Shown here piece by piece: positions 48,701 to 50,844 of a DNA stretch of 60,000 bases (the stretch's first letter is position 1; each line of letters opens with the position of its first letter). The notes beneath the pieces were generated by a model. The model saw only the letters and a list, made by a program, of their open reading frames with translations, was not told the DNA's origin and did no database searches. Location of the stretch: NCBI GenBank assembly GCA_002633005.1, contig NMRA01000439.1:64001-124000 (forward strand), given 5' to 3'. The DNA comes from Phoronis australis (lineage: Eukaryota > Phoronida > Phoronidae). The position numbers and the translations under genes are program-made.

Positions 48701-50844
48701 ATGACCCTGCACTAAAAAACATAGCTTACACACACAACATGACTCGTTGACTCACTTGACTAAGAATCATGAGCACAACATGGCAAAGAGTCAGCATGCC
48801 GTGTTTACAGATGCCAGAGGCGTGTGTGCGATTAGAAAGCCAAGCTTTTGGATGTTAGCCGTGCTTTGAGCGGGCCAATGTTTATGAGTCAGTAACCACT
48901 TTCAAGACTACATGAGCCATGCTACTGCTGTAGTCTGACTCTAATCTAAAGACAATAACCTCCAGATATATGGATAACAGAAGATATTAAGAATGGTTCT
49001 TCATCAATTTAAATACTTTAATAAACTGCTCTTGAATTTTTCCACATATATTATGCACTCATTTTTCTCCTGCCAATANCCCGCTTAATAGTTTGTTCCT
49101 GTGAGAAAATCTACCTCGAATTAGAAAAACCCATGTCTGCGGAAAACAATGTTATCAAACAAATCAACTGAAGAGTTTTGCACACTAATAAATGTAAGGC
49201 GATAAGTCTTCTAGACAGTCAATAAACATCAAAAGTTTCTTAATGCAATCATAAGCATCAGCGTGGCTCAGTAATGAAGAAAATTAAGCTTCAGAATCCG
49301 TTCTGTATGGGCTTTTAAGCAAATTTAAAACGCCCATTTGGACCATGCTACAAGGCCTAAAGCCAAGTCTGCAAGTCACAAGTTTGGCACTAATTTGTGC
49401 AAACGTCTGTATGCAGCAATTAACAAAATTATATCACCGTTTGCTTAAACTGTATATCGCAACATTGCGAGATGTTAGCTGGAAATCGATTTGCTAGTCA
49501 CAACATTGCGTGTTATCAGCAATTTGCATTTGACAATAACTATAAAGTCTGTACCATAAAGAGAGCAAAATGCTGGTATATTAATTAGTATTGATGTGAA
49601 TCAGCTGTTCTCATTTCACATCTGCCTCCAGATCACAGCACCAATTATTTCAAAAAAACTTCTAGAAGTTCAAATTACAAACTAGATTACCCAACTACAA
49701 GGAACATGTCTCAAATTTTTCCGTGCTGTAATGGGTTGTAAATTTAGTAGCCAAACACAGGTAGTAGAAAATCGAAACGATTCCATAGCCGTGTTACGAT
49801 CCTGTAAACTGCAGTGGCAGAGAAGCGATACAGAATCCACACCCAACTGATCCTCGGGACTGGAGCTCGGTCCCCAGGACCAAGGCTAAGACATTGGCTA
49901 TGGAGCACTTGCCGCATAACAATACAATGGGTTTAGGGTCTGCTGGTCCGAGATCGGAGTTTAAAGGAACCTCGCTGGAATTTAGAGGCATGGCCATGTA
50001 ATTTTTTCCACCTGCTGAAATAGATCATTCGAGGCATCGACAAGGAAAGAAGTGCCAAGAATCCCCCACTCAATCAATAATCAGAGAATTACGCTGCTTG
50101 TAATTTAACGCTGCATTTCGCCCCACACAGGTAGCTAAAAACGACAACTGAATTAGTCCTTTTACCCTCATAAAATCAGCCTCAAAAAAGTCTCTGCAGT
50201 GATAGGACTTGTTGTCTGTAACCCAGAACATACAACAGGTCGAAAAACGCATCAGAAAATGGTAGAATTATTAGGTTGGCCAACACTCAAATTTGAAAAT
50301 GCAAACACCAAGTTCCATTCAAAAACAGGTCAGTCTTATGACACAGCACTGACAATTTTCCAGGAGGATGCTGCAGATCAGCTGTTGGTTCTTTGGTTAA
50401 GAGTTTGAAATATGTTTTAAGATTAATTTCAACCCTTTGATTTTTTTCTGTCATAATAAATGACATTTCCAGCCAAAATCCGCTATCCTATTTATGGCAT
50501 ACTGACATCTTTGTGAAAAAAGCTTACCAATTCAGGGTAGAATATGGTCGACACATGAAATTTCATTTACTTATTTTTTATAGGTATGTAGCACCAAACT
50601 AAAGCATTAATATTTTTAAATTCTGTAAAATAGATACAATATGACATTGAGACTGTTCACAGCAATGTTAGACGCCCTTGAAAAACCCGTCTCTCCCCTT
50701 TTCCACCAGGTGTCCTACCTTTCCTGTGTCTGTACTGCAGTCTATACATTGCACCTGAATGTTGCCATGAGTAGCACCTGGAATGATCTGTACACGTTGG
50801 AAGTCACTCGCTAGAATCACGATGTCACAGCCAGCAGCATACGC
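574..50844 (-). CDS. DMXL2: DMXL-family rabconnectin-3 alpha (DmX-like protein), 42 of its exons
   Basis: This is one large split gene on the minus strand. Conceptual translation of the 42 exons matches the DMXL1/DMXL2 family along its length: N-terminal WD40 repeats (AHPRAITGLSWRKTSKYMP in exon 6), the Rav1-like core (GHLSSSSIYPACFSPYL in exon 18), the RTHPLLMRQKLAM and FFTTAHAHF-like region in exon 28, and a C-terminal WD40 blade (LTGSQDGSVRMWEWG) in exon 42. Family knowledge: rabconnectin-3 alpha works with WDR7 (beta) and Rogdi as the metazoan RAVE-like complex that assembles V-ATPase V1 onto Vo on endosomal and synaptic membranes. Summed exons give 9,444 nt after removing one extra base, or 3,148 codons in a single consistent phase. 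Vertebrate proteins are about 3,030 residues, so with its missing ends this one would be somewhat longer. The start codon and the stop are both outside what can be seen. Invertebrates usually carry one orthologue of the vertebrate pair, so the symbol is a family label. Confidence 0.95.
826..1100 (+). repeat. Dispersed repeat family A, copy 1
   Basis: The block starting aaaaatgtccaaatttgg, through 'catatctcagaaa' and 'gttccactcttgcatgag', recurs diverged at about 53205-53500 (same strand) and about 11550-11860 (opposite strand). A partial copy may lie near 34640-34760. No terminal repeats or coding potential are seen, so the class is unknown. Confidence 0.6.
1676..1733. repeat. TG/GGGTGTG simple repeat
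   Basis: A microsatellite of gtgtgggtgggtgtg type lies just downstream (in gene sense) of exon 41. It is intronic. Confidence 0.9.
1743..1803 (-). CDS. DMXL2: DMXL exon 41, start of C-terminal WD40 repeats
   Basis: 61 nt, phase 0 to 1, acceptor ttttcag and donor gtgagt. It encodes MSRRALPNVRKMGSHPSLPY. An internal AG (gtccag) would give a shorter exon ending at 1795, but the phase with exon 40 and the family alignment favour 1803. Confidence 0.92.
2055..2150. repeat. Two-unit 37-bp tandem repeat
   Basis: The segment 'ttctgcaggtgattatagtg' plus 'ac..acaattcaag' occurs twice in succession within the intron between exons 40 and 41. Confidence 0.75.
2430..2910. repeat. Degenerate tandem array with palindromic core
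   Basis: About a dozen diverged units of roughly 40 bp share a gtcacatgtgac-like palindrome followed by atttgact and an actag/ctctaa spacer. It lies in the 5-kb intron between exons 40 and 41. No coding frame follows the period. Confidence 0.7.
2911..6309. other. Intron sequence without a gene
   Basis: AT-rich sequence of the intron between exons 40 and 41. Short open frames on both strands have no family resemblance and no supporting splice context. A CTCF-like motif is at 4905-4919. Nothing else could be supported. Confidence 0.6.
6310..6477. mobile_element. Truncated copy of the 570-bp inverted-repeat element
   Basis: It starts ctgttccagcaaaatctg plus a G-run and continues through 'cccatatttttcatttattt', matching one end of the element at 7267-7836. 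The rest runs into the assembly gap, so its full extent is unknown. Confidence 0.75.
6478..6772. other. Assembly gap (295 N)
   Basis: A run of N between a truncated inverted-repeat element and the donor side of exon 40. The missing sequence is intronic according to the exon 40 donor at 6799. Confidence 1.
6800..6938 (-). CDS. DMXL2: DMXL exon 40 beside the assembly gap
   Basis: 139 nt, phase 2 to 0, acceptor ttccag and donor gtaagt. It encodes a Ser/Pro-rich linker (VSTPFDRQTSTQSSPGSYPP, then PPGFSAHQSGRGGSV). GRGGSV followed by exon 41's MSRRALPNVRKM matches TSTGASVLMKRNLHNVKRM, which fixes the assignment. The donor lies only about 28 bp from the 295-base gap. Confidence 0.9.
7267..7836. 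mobile_element. 570-bp non-autonomous element with about 40-bp terminal inverted repeats
   Basis: The ends are inverted copies: agggctgttccagcaaaatc at the left, and its reverse complement at the right, both continuing into a run of seven G/C and aaggca/gcacc. The interior has no transposase frame, only 'gggtggt'-rich subrepeats. No clear target-site duplication is visible. This fits a MITE-like DNA element. Confidence 0.75.
8259..8389 (-). CDS. DMXL2: DMXL exon 39
   Basis: 131 nt, phase 0 to 2, acceptor ttccag and donor gtacgt. It encodes GNMNFLAMSTHKEVIEMDIS followed by SILNPPSWLEESDDIEYDID, matching NEIVLASTHDVQELDVTSLL and the acidic residues after it. Confidence 0.94.
8554..8779 (-). 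CDS. DMXL2: DMXL exon 38
   Basis: 226 nt, phase 2 to 0, acceptor gacag and donor gtgggg. It encodes AKRLWQYLVQQQSLQDVFIR, YIFKRKSTILDETM and PVKLIHKDQDVINSFCIHQ, matching VKRLWHFLVKQEVLQETFIRYIFTKKRK and AKVIHKESDMIMAFSVNKAN. Decayed copies of its 5' edge lie upstream in the intron. Confidence 0.96.
8780..9060 (-). repeat. Tandem copies of the exon 38 acceptor edge
   Basis: The plus-strand word gtgctgtggtcc(g/a)acc, which spans the exon 38 acceptor at 8779, recurs at 8875 and, more diverged, at about 8962 and 9049, each followed by a gggagataa-type word. The period is about 87-96 bp. Each copy carries a possible acceptor in gene sense. Confidence 0.7.
9294..9492 (-). CDS. DMXL2: DMXL exon 37
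   Basis: 199 nt, phase 1 to 2, acceptor ccacag and donor gtaagt. It encodes LPVCSPLLQEVLSTMGQWEE, LLREKLDLFSGPPDDYIPG and a tail ending PRNTPF, matching ENWEQILQEKMDQFEGPPPNYINTY and LEPENTPFK. Confidence 0.96.
10095..10241 (-). repeat. 20-bp minisatellite copying the exon 36 donor
   Basis: In gene sense the exon ends gagttggcgg and the intron begins gtatgtg. The intron then repeats tagttggtgggtatgtgg-like units about eight times, and the last unit reads gagttggcgggtatgtag, almost identical to the real junction. Several units keep a usable GTATGT or GTAAGT donor. Confidence 0.85.
10242..10506 (-). CDS. DMXL2: DMXL exon 36
   Basis: 265 nt, phase 0 to 1, acceptor ttgtag and donor gtatgt. It encodes ITYDSEDELSSDEEADDDD, an acidic stretch, then HMDPNSYSWSLMRYAIVRLI and WNVKNFLPIVGIELA, matching VIYDSDESIHSDEEDD, PNSYSWALLHLTMVKLVLHNVKNFFPIAGLEF. 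Its 3' edge and donor are repeated about eight times in the next intron. Confidence 0.97.
10507..11950. other. Intron between exons 35 and 36
   Basis: AT-rich intron with an inverted copy of dispersed repeat family A at about 11550-11860. No coding sequence was found. Confidence 0.6.
11951..12126 (-). CDS. DMXL2: DMXL exon 35
   Basis: 176 nt, phase 1 to 0, acceptor ctcag and donor gtgagg. A proline-rich linker (IIGPPPPSSPKAHKAQAEPK) is followed by MFKESFVAPQCSIVNYFMAK, matching YKEKFIPPELSMWDYFVAK. Confidence 0.93.
12606..12845 (-). CDS. DMXL2: DMXL exon 34
   Basis: 240 nt, phase 1 to 1, acceptor ttgtag and donor gtaaga. It encodes ARERDENAPKLHIMLCEALM, AVYMSMFIHAFSVYDCNMLF and RLVAHPLCDKMWGIVFGGSV, matching DQPKLNILLCEAVVAVYLSLLIHAL and LFRLAAHPLNNRMWAAVFGGGV. 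Confidence 0.97.
13278..13384 (-). CDS. DMXL2: DMXL exon 33
   Basis: 107 nt, phase 2 to 1, acceptor ttccag and donor gtatat. It encodes TSVVYKDSFLMAGARYKRPS and a tail ending SAPSKWP, matching GMAYQGLLLSDRRRLR and SSPAQWPG. Confidence 0.88.
13868..13998 (-). CDS. DMXL2: DMXL exon 32
   Basis: 131 nt, phase 0 to 2, acceptor tctcag and donor gtaggt. It encodes VLMMKNLGSALSACIYQCLC then DCDNVVISKKEDTDVGLEGF, matching LHSLAASLSASIYQALCDS. The upstream neighbour ends at a phase-0 boundary, which fits. Confidence 0.9.
14811..15119 (-). CDS. DMXL2: DMXL exon 31
   Basis: 309 nt, phase 0 to 0, acceptor ttacag and donor gtaagg. It encodes LISYCSLHGTTGGGLASIRM, ELMLLLQELQQERPRQQLLS and PLPLPTTLPLLSASVASSKT, nearly identical to YCSLHGAQGGGLASVRMELKFLLQESQQET and SPLPLPTTLPLLSASIASTKTV. 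Confidence 0.98.
15558..16057. mobile_element. 500-bp MITE with CAGGGCTTGGAAT ends
   Basis: Both ends show the inverted repeat cagggcttggaat. The element is flanked by a direct repeat ctgtaa (15552-15557 and 16058-16063), a likely target-site duplication. The CAGGG-type ends recall hAT-like elements, though the duplication seen is 6 bp rather than the usual 8. The interior is rich in cgcggaaa words and has no transposase. A shorter relative is at 39296-39537. Confidence 0.8.
16593..16780 (-). CDS. DMXL2: DMXL exon 30
   Basis: 188 nt, phase 1 to 0, acceptor tttcag and donor gtgagg. It encodes a Ser-rich part, then EKMDFEAKMERVKKRRRWLR, a charged helix corresponding to RRRLQAKREHAERRKSWLQ of vertebrates. 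Confidence 0.9.
17749..18180 (-). CDS. DMXL2: DMXL exon 29 with poly-Asn tract
   Basis: 432 nt, phase 1 to 1, acceptor tgctag and donor gtaagt. It opens with a fifth repeat (IDWSQPTAGL), then an acidic region, nine Asn in a row encoded by an AAC microsatellite at about 17971-17999, and IMAQQLKFIACLKIVMEELS, GFEVDGGHLRYQLYIWLERE. The latter matches VIAEQLKFRACLKILMTEL and GYEVDGGKLRFQLYNWLEKE. Confidence 0.96.
17971..17999 (-). repeat. Coding AAC microsatellite
   Basis: A run of GTT on the plus strand encodes nine consecutive Asn in exon 29. It is absent from vertebrate DMXL and likely varies in length. Confidence 0.95.
18402..19311 (-). CDS. DMXL2: DMXL exon 28 with DWSxP repeats
   Basis: 910 nt, phase 0 to 1, acceptor cttcag and donor gtagta. 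It encodes LDDLQLALVVARLYESELDE, CVHPDPFYRSMAFWVLKDYR, FYNYLRTHPLLMRQKLAM and RRLYFTTAHAHFKAGCPALA, all matching the family. The last about 75 residues hold four repeats centred on DWSNP, DWSTP, DWSKP and DWSQP, roughly every 16-20 residues. Vertebrates keep only two or three such Trp motifs here. The array continues into exon 29. Confidence 0.97.
19948..20113 (-). CDS. DMXL2: DMXL exon 27
   Basis: 166 nt, phase 2 to 0, acceptor ctgtag and donor gtagcg. It encodes KMSDFFKNNFSEDRWRKAAL, KNAYALLGKQRFTHAAAFFL and LAGNLKDSVE, matching FFSHNFNEDRWRKAALKNAFSLLGKQRFEQSAAFFLLAGSLKDAIE. Confidence 0.97.
20997..21328 (-). repeat. 52-bp minisatellite copying the exon 26 donor
   Basis: Six further copies of a unit follow the real junction. 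Each unit in gene sense contains tttggggactcttcag (exon end) then gtaatgctcag (intron start) and about 25 bp more. The real exon 26 donor is the first in the series. Copies are over 90% alike. Confidence 0.92.
21329..21426 (-). CDS. DMXL2: DMXL exon 26
   Basis: 98 nt, phase 0 to 2, acceptor atgcag and donor gtaatg. It encodes VAKASFQEKKDPLDAALYYL and AMKKKNVLWGLF, matching VAKAAFQRNNDALDAALFYLSMKKKAVVWGLFR. Its last 15 or so bases and its donor recur about every 52 bp through the downstream intron (20997-21328). Confidence 0.97.
22331..22450 (-). CDS. DMXL2: DMXL exon 25
   Basis: 120 nt, phase 0 to 0, acceptor ttgcag and donor gtgagg. The 40 residues (ELMNMIPSMQKAEPKWTELR, QFGFGWIVMNTNLLRKCMEK) match ELINMIPAIQRGDPQWSELRAMGIGWWVRNINTLRRCIEK. 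Confidence 0.97.
22635..22830 (+). mobile_element. tRNA-derived SINE
   Basis: The head ggatcattggttagcgtagt followed by gggctctcaac resembles the A-box half of a tRNA, and 'ggtcgtgagatttactcc' the degenerate B box. It is followed by ccctgagaaaggcact, a tail motif seen in several animal SINEs. Confidence 0.6.
23019..23206 (-). CDS. DMXL2: DMXL exon 24
   Basis: 188 nt, phase 1 to 0, acceptor cgccag and donor gtatgt. It encodes MDDCGLRYLLAMRHHIYLSK and GLSSADIAWAFHSEAQE, matching LDECGLRYLLAMRLHTCLL and STCHFAWAFHSEAEEE. Confidence 0.97.
23890..24267 (-). CDS. DMXL2: DMXL exon 23
   Basis: 378 nt, phase 1 to 1, acceptor tggcag and donor gtgagt. An acidic first half (YSIDDDDHDGTSDGVDG) is followed by FGIAQAQSLMQHLTYTQLPG and LSSLDQMYLLALADTVA, matching FGPEHAQVLSGHLMHSSLPGLTRLEQMFLVALADTVA. 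Confidence 0.97.
24660..25640 (-). CDS. DMXL2: DMXL exon 22 (large)
   Basis: 981 nt, phase 1 to 1, acceptor tttcag and donor gttggt. It encodes about 327 residues including MLHKNISMAVATPQEEIRWM, LPPLPMHISWAREGILVVGM then DNEMHVYTQW, and later LFEAAQIANPVLPQYHPKQL followed by LELLNFGKVRRVKAILAHL. These are the most conserved motifs of the Rav1-like core. A Ser-rich insert (FSTMKLSSTFSVSSMTRVSS) lies between. Confidence 0.98.
25881..26024 (-). CDS. DMXL2: Second copy of exon 21 (copy 1)
   Basis: 144 nt with intact splice sites and the same protein as 28186-28329. Six differences are all silent. It joins exon 22 (25640) in phase, as does copy 2, so either one is a valid partner. Read with 26949-27125, it is half of a duplicated 321-nt exon pair. 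Confidence 0.7.
26027..26235. repeat. 52-bp intronic array, short allele
   Basis: About four units of the form 'gtttgcaagtgtcacaatga' plus gggcgctgtgctgcaggttg lie just upstream (gene sense) of exon 21 copy 1. The matching array in copy 2 is at 28332-28590 with about five units. Confidence 0.85.
26572..26637 (-). mobile_element. tRNA-derived SINE head
   Basis: On the minus strand, a 7-bp acceptor-like stem (tgctctg / cagagca) encloses a perfect B box (ggttcgagtcc) with a ccggg/cccgg stem. The span is only 66 nt, with a shortened D and anticodon region, so it is a SINE or pseudogene rather than a working tRNA. The allelic copy is at about 28936-28995. Confidence 0.65.
26949..27125 (-). CDS. 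DMXL2: Second copy of exon 20 (copy 1)
   Basis: 177 nt with intact acceptor and donor, encoding the same 59 residues as 29305-29481. Five nucleotide differences are all synonymous. Length and phase (1 to 1) mean it could be included or skipped without changing the frame. It is probably the other haplotype rather than an extra exon, because the copies meet at an N. Confidence 0.7.
27533..27674 (-). pseudogene. Truncated second copy of exon 19
   Basis: This 142-nt piece equals the 3' part of exon 19 with one silent difference and keeps the donor (gtaatg). It has no acceptor and no 5' half because the copy stops at the single N at 27675, beyond which LINE sequence begins. It could not be spliced in as it stands. 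Most likely this is an allele cut short by an assembly join. Confidence 0.85.
27676..28096 (-). mobile_element. LINE reverse transcriptase fragment
   Basis: An open frame of about 140 residues shows typical non-LTR motifs of jockey/CR1/RTE type: WLIQNKLTLNVSKTKSMLFG, FKYLGLILDPNLKF, HCIIQPHIDYCLPVWG and VQVIQNRAARAILG. This is the C-terminal part of a reverse transcriptase. It is truncated at the N (27675) and absent from the other repeat copy. Confidence 0.9.
28186..28329 (-). CDS. DMXL2: DMXL exon 21 (copy 2)
   Basis: 144 nt, phase 1 to 1, acceptor ttccag and donor gtaggt. It encodes VLIQKHLVQLDWVSMEDGSH then CLTVGVGSKINVYAPV, matching the family's GTHLLTLGVGNKLFIYG element. The copy at 25881-26024 differs at six bases, all silent. 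Confidence 0.95.
29305..29481 (-). CDS. DMXL2: DMXL exon 20 (copy 2, joined to the complete exon 19)
   Basis: 177 nt, phase 1 to 1, acceptor ttttag and donor gtgagt. It encodes a Ser/Pro-rich stretch, then SHSMLPRVTSIPSLSTIHSV and RKSIADKGNKI, like LPRVLSIPSLSTINAL..KGNKV of the family. A second copy at 26949-27125 differs at five bases, all silent. Confidence 0.93.
29904..30227 (-). CDS. DMXL2: DMXL exon 19
   Basis: 324 nt, phase 1 to 1, acceptor gtccag and donor gtaatg. It encodes ITVSCAYSGRIAVAYRTGD, KYVNLAVAIYECESTGGSQW and TLEDRIDLRNI, matching SCAYSGRIAVAY and VNLCVAIYECESTGGSDWVLED. The 3' 142 nt of this exon appears again, truncated, at 27533-27674. Confidence 0.97.
30310..30410. repeat. 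Two-unit tandem repeat
   Basis: The word gttagcacacggctggtcaa with 'cacagagcaggggagattat' occurs twice in succession in the intron between exons 18 and 19. Confidence 0.8.
30709..30964 (-). CDS. DMXL2: DMXL exon 18, start of Rav1-like core
   Basis: 256 nt, phase 0 to 1, acceptor tgtacag. It encodes VCTQHLDLPPGVEVIDADVA, GHLSSSSIYPACFSPYLFST and ACTDGQARFWRC. GHLSSSSIYP and the following WD40 strand are diagnostic of DMXL proteins and mark the start of the region shared with yeast Rav1. Confidence 0.97.
31679..31836 (-). CDS. DMXL2: DMXL exon 17
   Basis: 158 nt, phase 1 to 0, acceptor ttgcag and donor gtgcgt. It encodes an acidic, proline-containing linker (VILEEKEDASDPSTPIIPEM) ending KLTIKTNK. 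It occupies the position before the VYSQPLDLP motif of vertebrates. Conservation is weak, and phase and context carry the call. Confidence 0.85.
32677..32911 (-). CDS. DMXL2: DMXL exon 16
   Basis: 235 nt, phase 0 to 1, acceptor ttgcag and donor gtaagg. It encodes DWTHTQLLHVFQEQMITG at the start and FEEHFYLVVVEKVLEGGSAI then HMWRIVISSEA at the end, matching TQLLHVFQEDFILG and FFLVVIEKDSNNNSILHMWHL. Confidence 0.95.
33364..33994. repeat. Tandem duplication in intron, copy 1
   Basis: This matches 33996-34612 and ends at a single N (33995). The copies differ in number of units of a 44-bp minisatellite (tgttccaacccaacttcttc...) and by an indel of about 30 bp near the end, as expected of alleles. 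Confidence 0.88.
33568..33740. repeat. 44-bp minisatellite
   Basis: About four to five units of gtgttccaacccaacttctt followed by 'cagttaaattgtcgagcacgacat'. The second copy of the block has fewer units (34198-34330). Open frames across it exist on both strands and have no known homology. Confidence 0.85.
33996..34612. repeat. Tandem duplication in intron, copy 2
   Basis: See 33364-33994. This copy retains the segment gcttcctgcactgctatcc that the first lacks. Confidence 0.88.
35012..35149 (-). CDS. DMXL2: DMXL exon 15
   Basis: 138 nt, phase 0 to 0, acceptor tttcag and donor gtgagc. After a Ser-rich start it encodes NIVSLQSTARPGCIVELDDI, matching the invariant NIVSQQSTARPGCIIELDAI of the family. 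Confidence 0.96.
35499..35634 (-). CDS. DMXL2: DMXL exon 14
   Basis: 136 nt, phase 2 to 0, acceptor ttgctag and donor gtaagt. It encodes SSLFVASDGASLRVYQAVID then ARALISQF, matching ACFVASDGKNLRLYQAVVDARKLL. Confidence 0.95.
36303..37073 (-). CDS. DMXL2: DMXL exon 13 (large)
   Basis: 771 nt, phase 2 to 2, donor gtgagt. It encodes about 257 residues: LVDWLDDYIHGSFRQAQISF at the start, NGSLNQWQVSFSERSKF, CGHRFRANSAACHPVLPLLL and LCSELILWRVDAVGPLS in the middle, and AFSNVAWLPTLLPR at the end, all in the family order. The acceptor sits directly against a 12-unit, 22-bp array whose every unit repeats that acceptor, so alternative 3' splice sites are possible. Confidence 0.97.
37074..37332 (-). 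repeat. 22-bp minisatellite copying the exon 13 acceptor
   Basis: Twelve units of plus-strand gcctgcaatagtcaataata+ca. In gene sense each ends tattgcag followed by G or C, the same as the true acceptor at 37074. The reading frame upstream of exon 13 stays open through much of the array, so upstream acceptors three units (66 nt) apart would extend the protein in frame. Confidence 0.93.
37653..37765 (-). CDS. DMXL2: DMXL exon 12
   Basis: 113 nt, phase 0 to 2. It encodes IAADEALDRQIEHLLQDWHT then GGDMLFSIHPKDGSLLVW, matching DRKIETLLTEWNKNPDMLFTIHPVDGTFLVW. The Trp codon is split across the junction with exon 13. Confidence 0.95.
38521..38678 (-). CDS. DMXL2: DMXL exon 11, His-rich linker
   Basis: 158 nt, phase 1 to 0, acceptor ttgtag and donor gtaata. 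It encodes a basic, histidine-rich segment (FFRRHMSHHKKHGNSHH) followed by SFRQTMSMVSMSNEWENEYM. The linker is poorly conserved in the family. Phase continuity with exons 10 and 12 supports it. Confidence 0.8.
39014..39143 (-). CDS. DMXL2: DMXL exon 10, low-complexity linker
   Basis: 130 nt, phase 0 to 1, acceptor ttgcag and donor gttaga. The 43 residues are Ser-, Asp-, Glu- and Asn-rich (SVSDHPDIDENEGTHENN) and fall where vertebrate DMXL has its acidic SDDADREDEEHSQEDRE linker. The assignment rests mainly on position, phase and composition. The donor is weaker than its neighbours. Confidence 0.8.
39296..39537. mobile_element. Short MITE related to 15558-16057
   Basis: It starts cagggcttggaatgaccca and ends attccaagtcctg, inverted copies of each other with one mismatch. 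It is about 240 bp with no coding content. A target-site duplication is not clear. Confidence 0.7.
40750..40925. repeat. Imperfect inverted repeat
   Basis: The arm 'gcagtcagcctcaagtgaacc...agctgtccgctcatg' is mirrored by catgagcagtcagctgagta with 'ggttcatttgaggctgacagctcagct'. Arms are about 50 bp and the loop about 60 bp. It is probably a remnant of a small inverted-repeat element. Confidence 0.65.
41679..41785 (-). CDS. DMXL2: DMXL exon 9
   Basis: 107 nt, phase 1 to 0, acceptor tttcag and donor gtaagc. It encodes DIPLMPAISAHDGTFSVHWL then NNKELQF and TLEAEKILK. GTFSVHWLNNKE matches the GGFVVHWLNNKEFHF blade edge in vertebrates. Confidence 0.95.
41997..42120 (+). mobile_element. tRNA-derived SINE
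   Basis: Starts with an A-box-like gtgtggtctagtgagtcaag and has a clear B box (gggttcaaatccc). A 6-bp acceptor-like stem (gaggtc / gacctc) remains at 41997 and 42071, but the anticodon arm does not fold. I therefore call a tRNA-derived element, not a tRNA gene. Confidence 0.65.
42490..42592. repeat. Compound TG microsatellite
   Basis: Interrupted (TG)n with gggtgtg and gtatgtg variants in the intron between exons 8 and 9. Confidence 0.95.
43157..43332 (-). CDS. DMXL2: DMXL exon 8
   Basis: 176 nt, phase 2 to 1, acceptor ttgtag and donor gtatat. It encodes a basic stretch (HKRRKHKKEG), a serine-rich part, then GIHFHLAATINPTT, matching the CHFHIAASINPATDIP segment of the family. Confidence 0.93.
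43761..43946 (-). CDS. DMXL2: DMXL exon 7
   Basis: 186 nt, phase 2 to 2, acceptor ttgccag and donor gtatcg. It begins GSVANMLVTSCRDSICRIW and continues CETLLPDNGL, matching NVLLTSCHDGVCRLWAETLLPED. The second half is a basic, less conserved linker (HRHKNRFMQKLTHI). Confidence 0.95.
44200..44329 (-). CDS. DMXL2: DMXL exon 6
   Basis: 130 nt, phase 1 to 2, acceptor ttcacag and donor gtaggt. It encodes a linker followed by FVYIAHPRAITGLSWRKTSK and YMPR, one of the most conserved N-terminal segments of DMXL proteins. Confidence 0.96.
44953..45059 (-). CDS. DMXL2: DMXL exon 5, WD40 repeat
   Basis: 107 nt, phase 2 to 1. It encodes RTANPVHYLQFSPDGLLFAS then AGKNDRLVKIFYETQQ. The FSPDG turn and the AGKND..VKIF strand are classic WD40 features and match EWSPDGEYFATAGKDDCLLKVWY of the family. 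Confidence 0.95.
45677..45822 (-). CDS. DMXL2: DMXL exon 4 with a one-base frameshift
   Basis: 146 nt with acceptor ctaag and donor gtaggg. It reads TRLLTG, then continues one base out of frame with SDTIHMWHEETEPE and later HWRSIWHTR, matching LLTATDSIQLW and the DWKCIWQC region of vertebrates. A run of four C on the plus strand (45802-45805) has one base too many for the frame. The phases on both sides agree only if that base is ignored, so a homopolymer assembly error is likelier than a real break. Confidence 0.88.
46051..46310 (+). mobile_element. tRNA-derived SINE
   Basis: The head gcctatagttcagtggttcg followed by tgtggtggaccc and the B box (gggttcaattcc) are tRNA-like. The body continues without coding potential to a tail near 46310. 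Confidence 0.65.
46565..46846. repeat. About 20-bp degenerate minisatellite
   Basis: A dozen or so units of aatattaatcaagcttggcc type lie in the intron between exons 3 and 4. Confidence 0.88.
47112..47190 (-). CDS. DMXL2: DMXL exon 3
   Basis: 79 nt, phase 0 to 1, acceptor tttcag and donor gtgagt. It encodes KLDYQWYQTGTIPTDSYI followed by NTLSWNLE, corresponding to the LKCQWLKTGQF..LAWDPQ stretch of the vertebrate proteins. The final G joins GA of exon 4 to make Gly. Confidence 0.9.
47802..47873 (-). CDS. DMXL2: DMXL exon 2
   Basis: 72 nt, phase 0 to 0. The acceptor is ttgcag and the donor gtaagt. It encodes IAAAYDRQVFIFEPAPLL and six more residues, matching the IAASYGNAVCIFEP strand of the first N-terminal WD40 repeat in vertebrate DMXL proteins. 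Confidence 0.94.
47874..50718. other. Intron between exons 1 and 2
   Basis: 2.8 kb of AT-rich intron with a tRNA-derived SINE head at about 48085-48185 and one isolated N at 49079. Nothing else could be supported. Confidence 0.7.
48085..48185 (-). mobile_element. tRNA-derived SINE head
   Basis: On the minus strand, ggtggtgtagtggttagag is a strong A-box-like stretch and agttcaatcgc the B box about 35 bp later. Confidence 0.65.
50719..50844 (-). CDS. DMXL2: DMXL exon 1 (first visible)
   Basis: 126 nt, phase 0 to 0. The acceptor reads ttgtag and the donor gtagga. It encodes 42 residues starting AYAAGCDIVILASDF and ending DCSTDTGK, matching the family N-terminus just after the first about 30 residues. 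The exon carrying the initiator Met was looked for upstream and not found. Its 5' edge has been copied repeatedly into the intron above it (50845-51360). Confidence 0.93.
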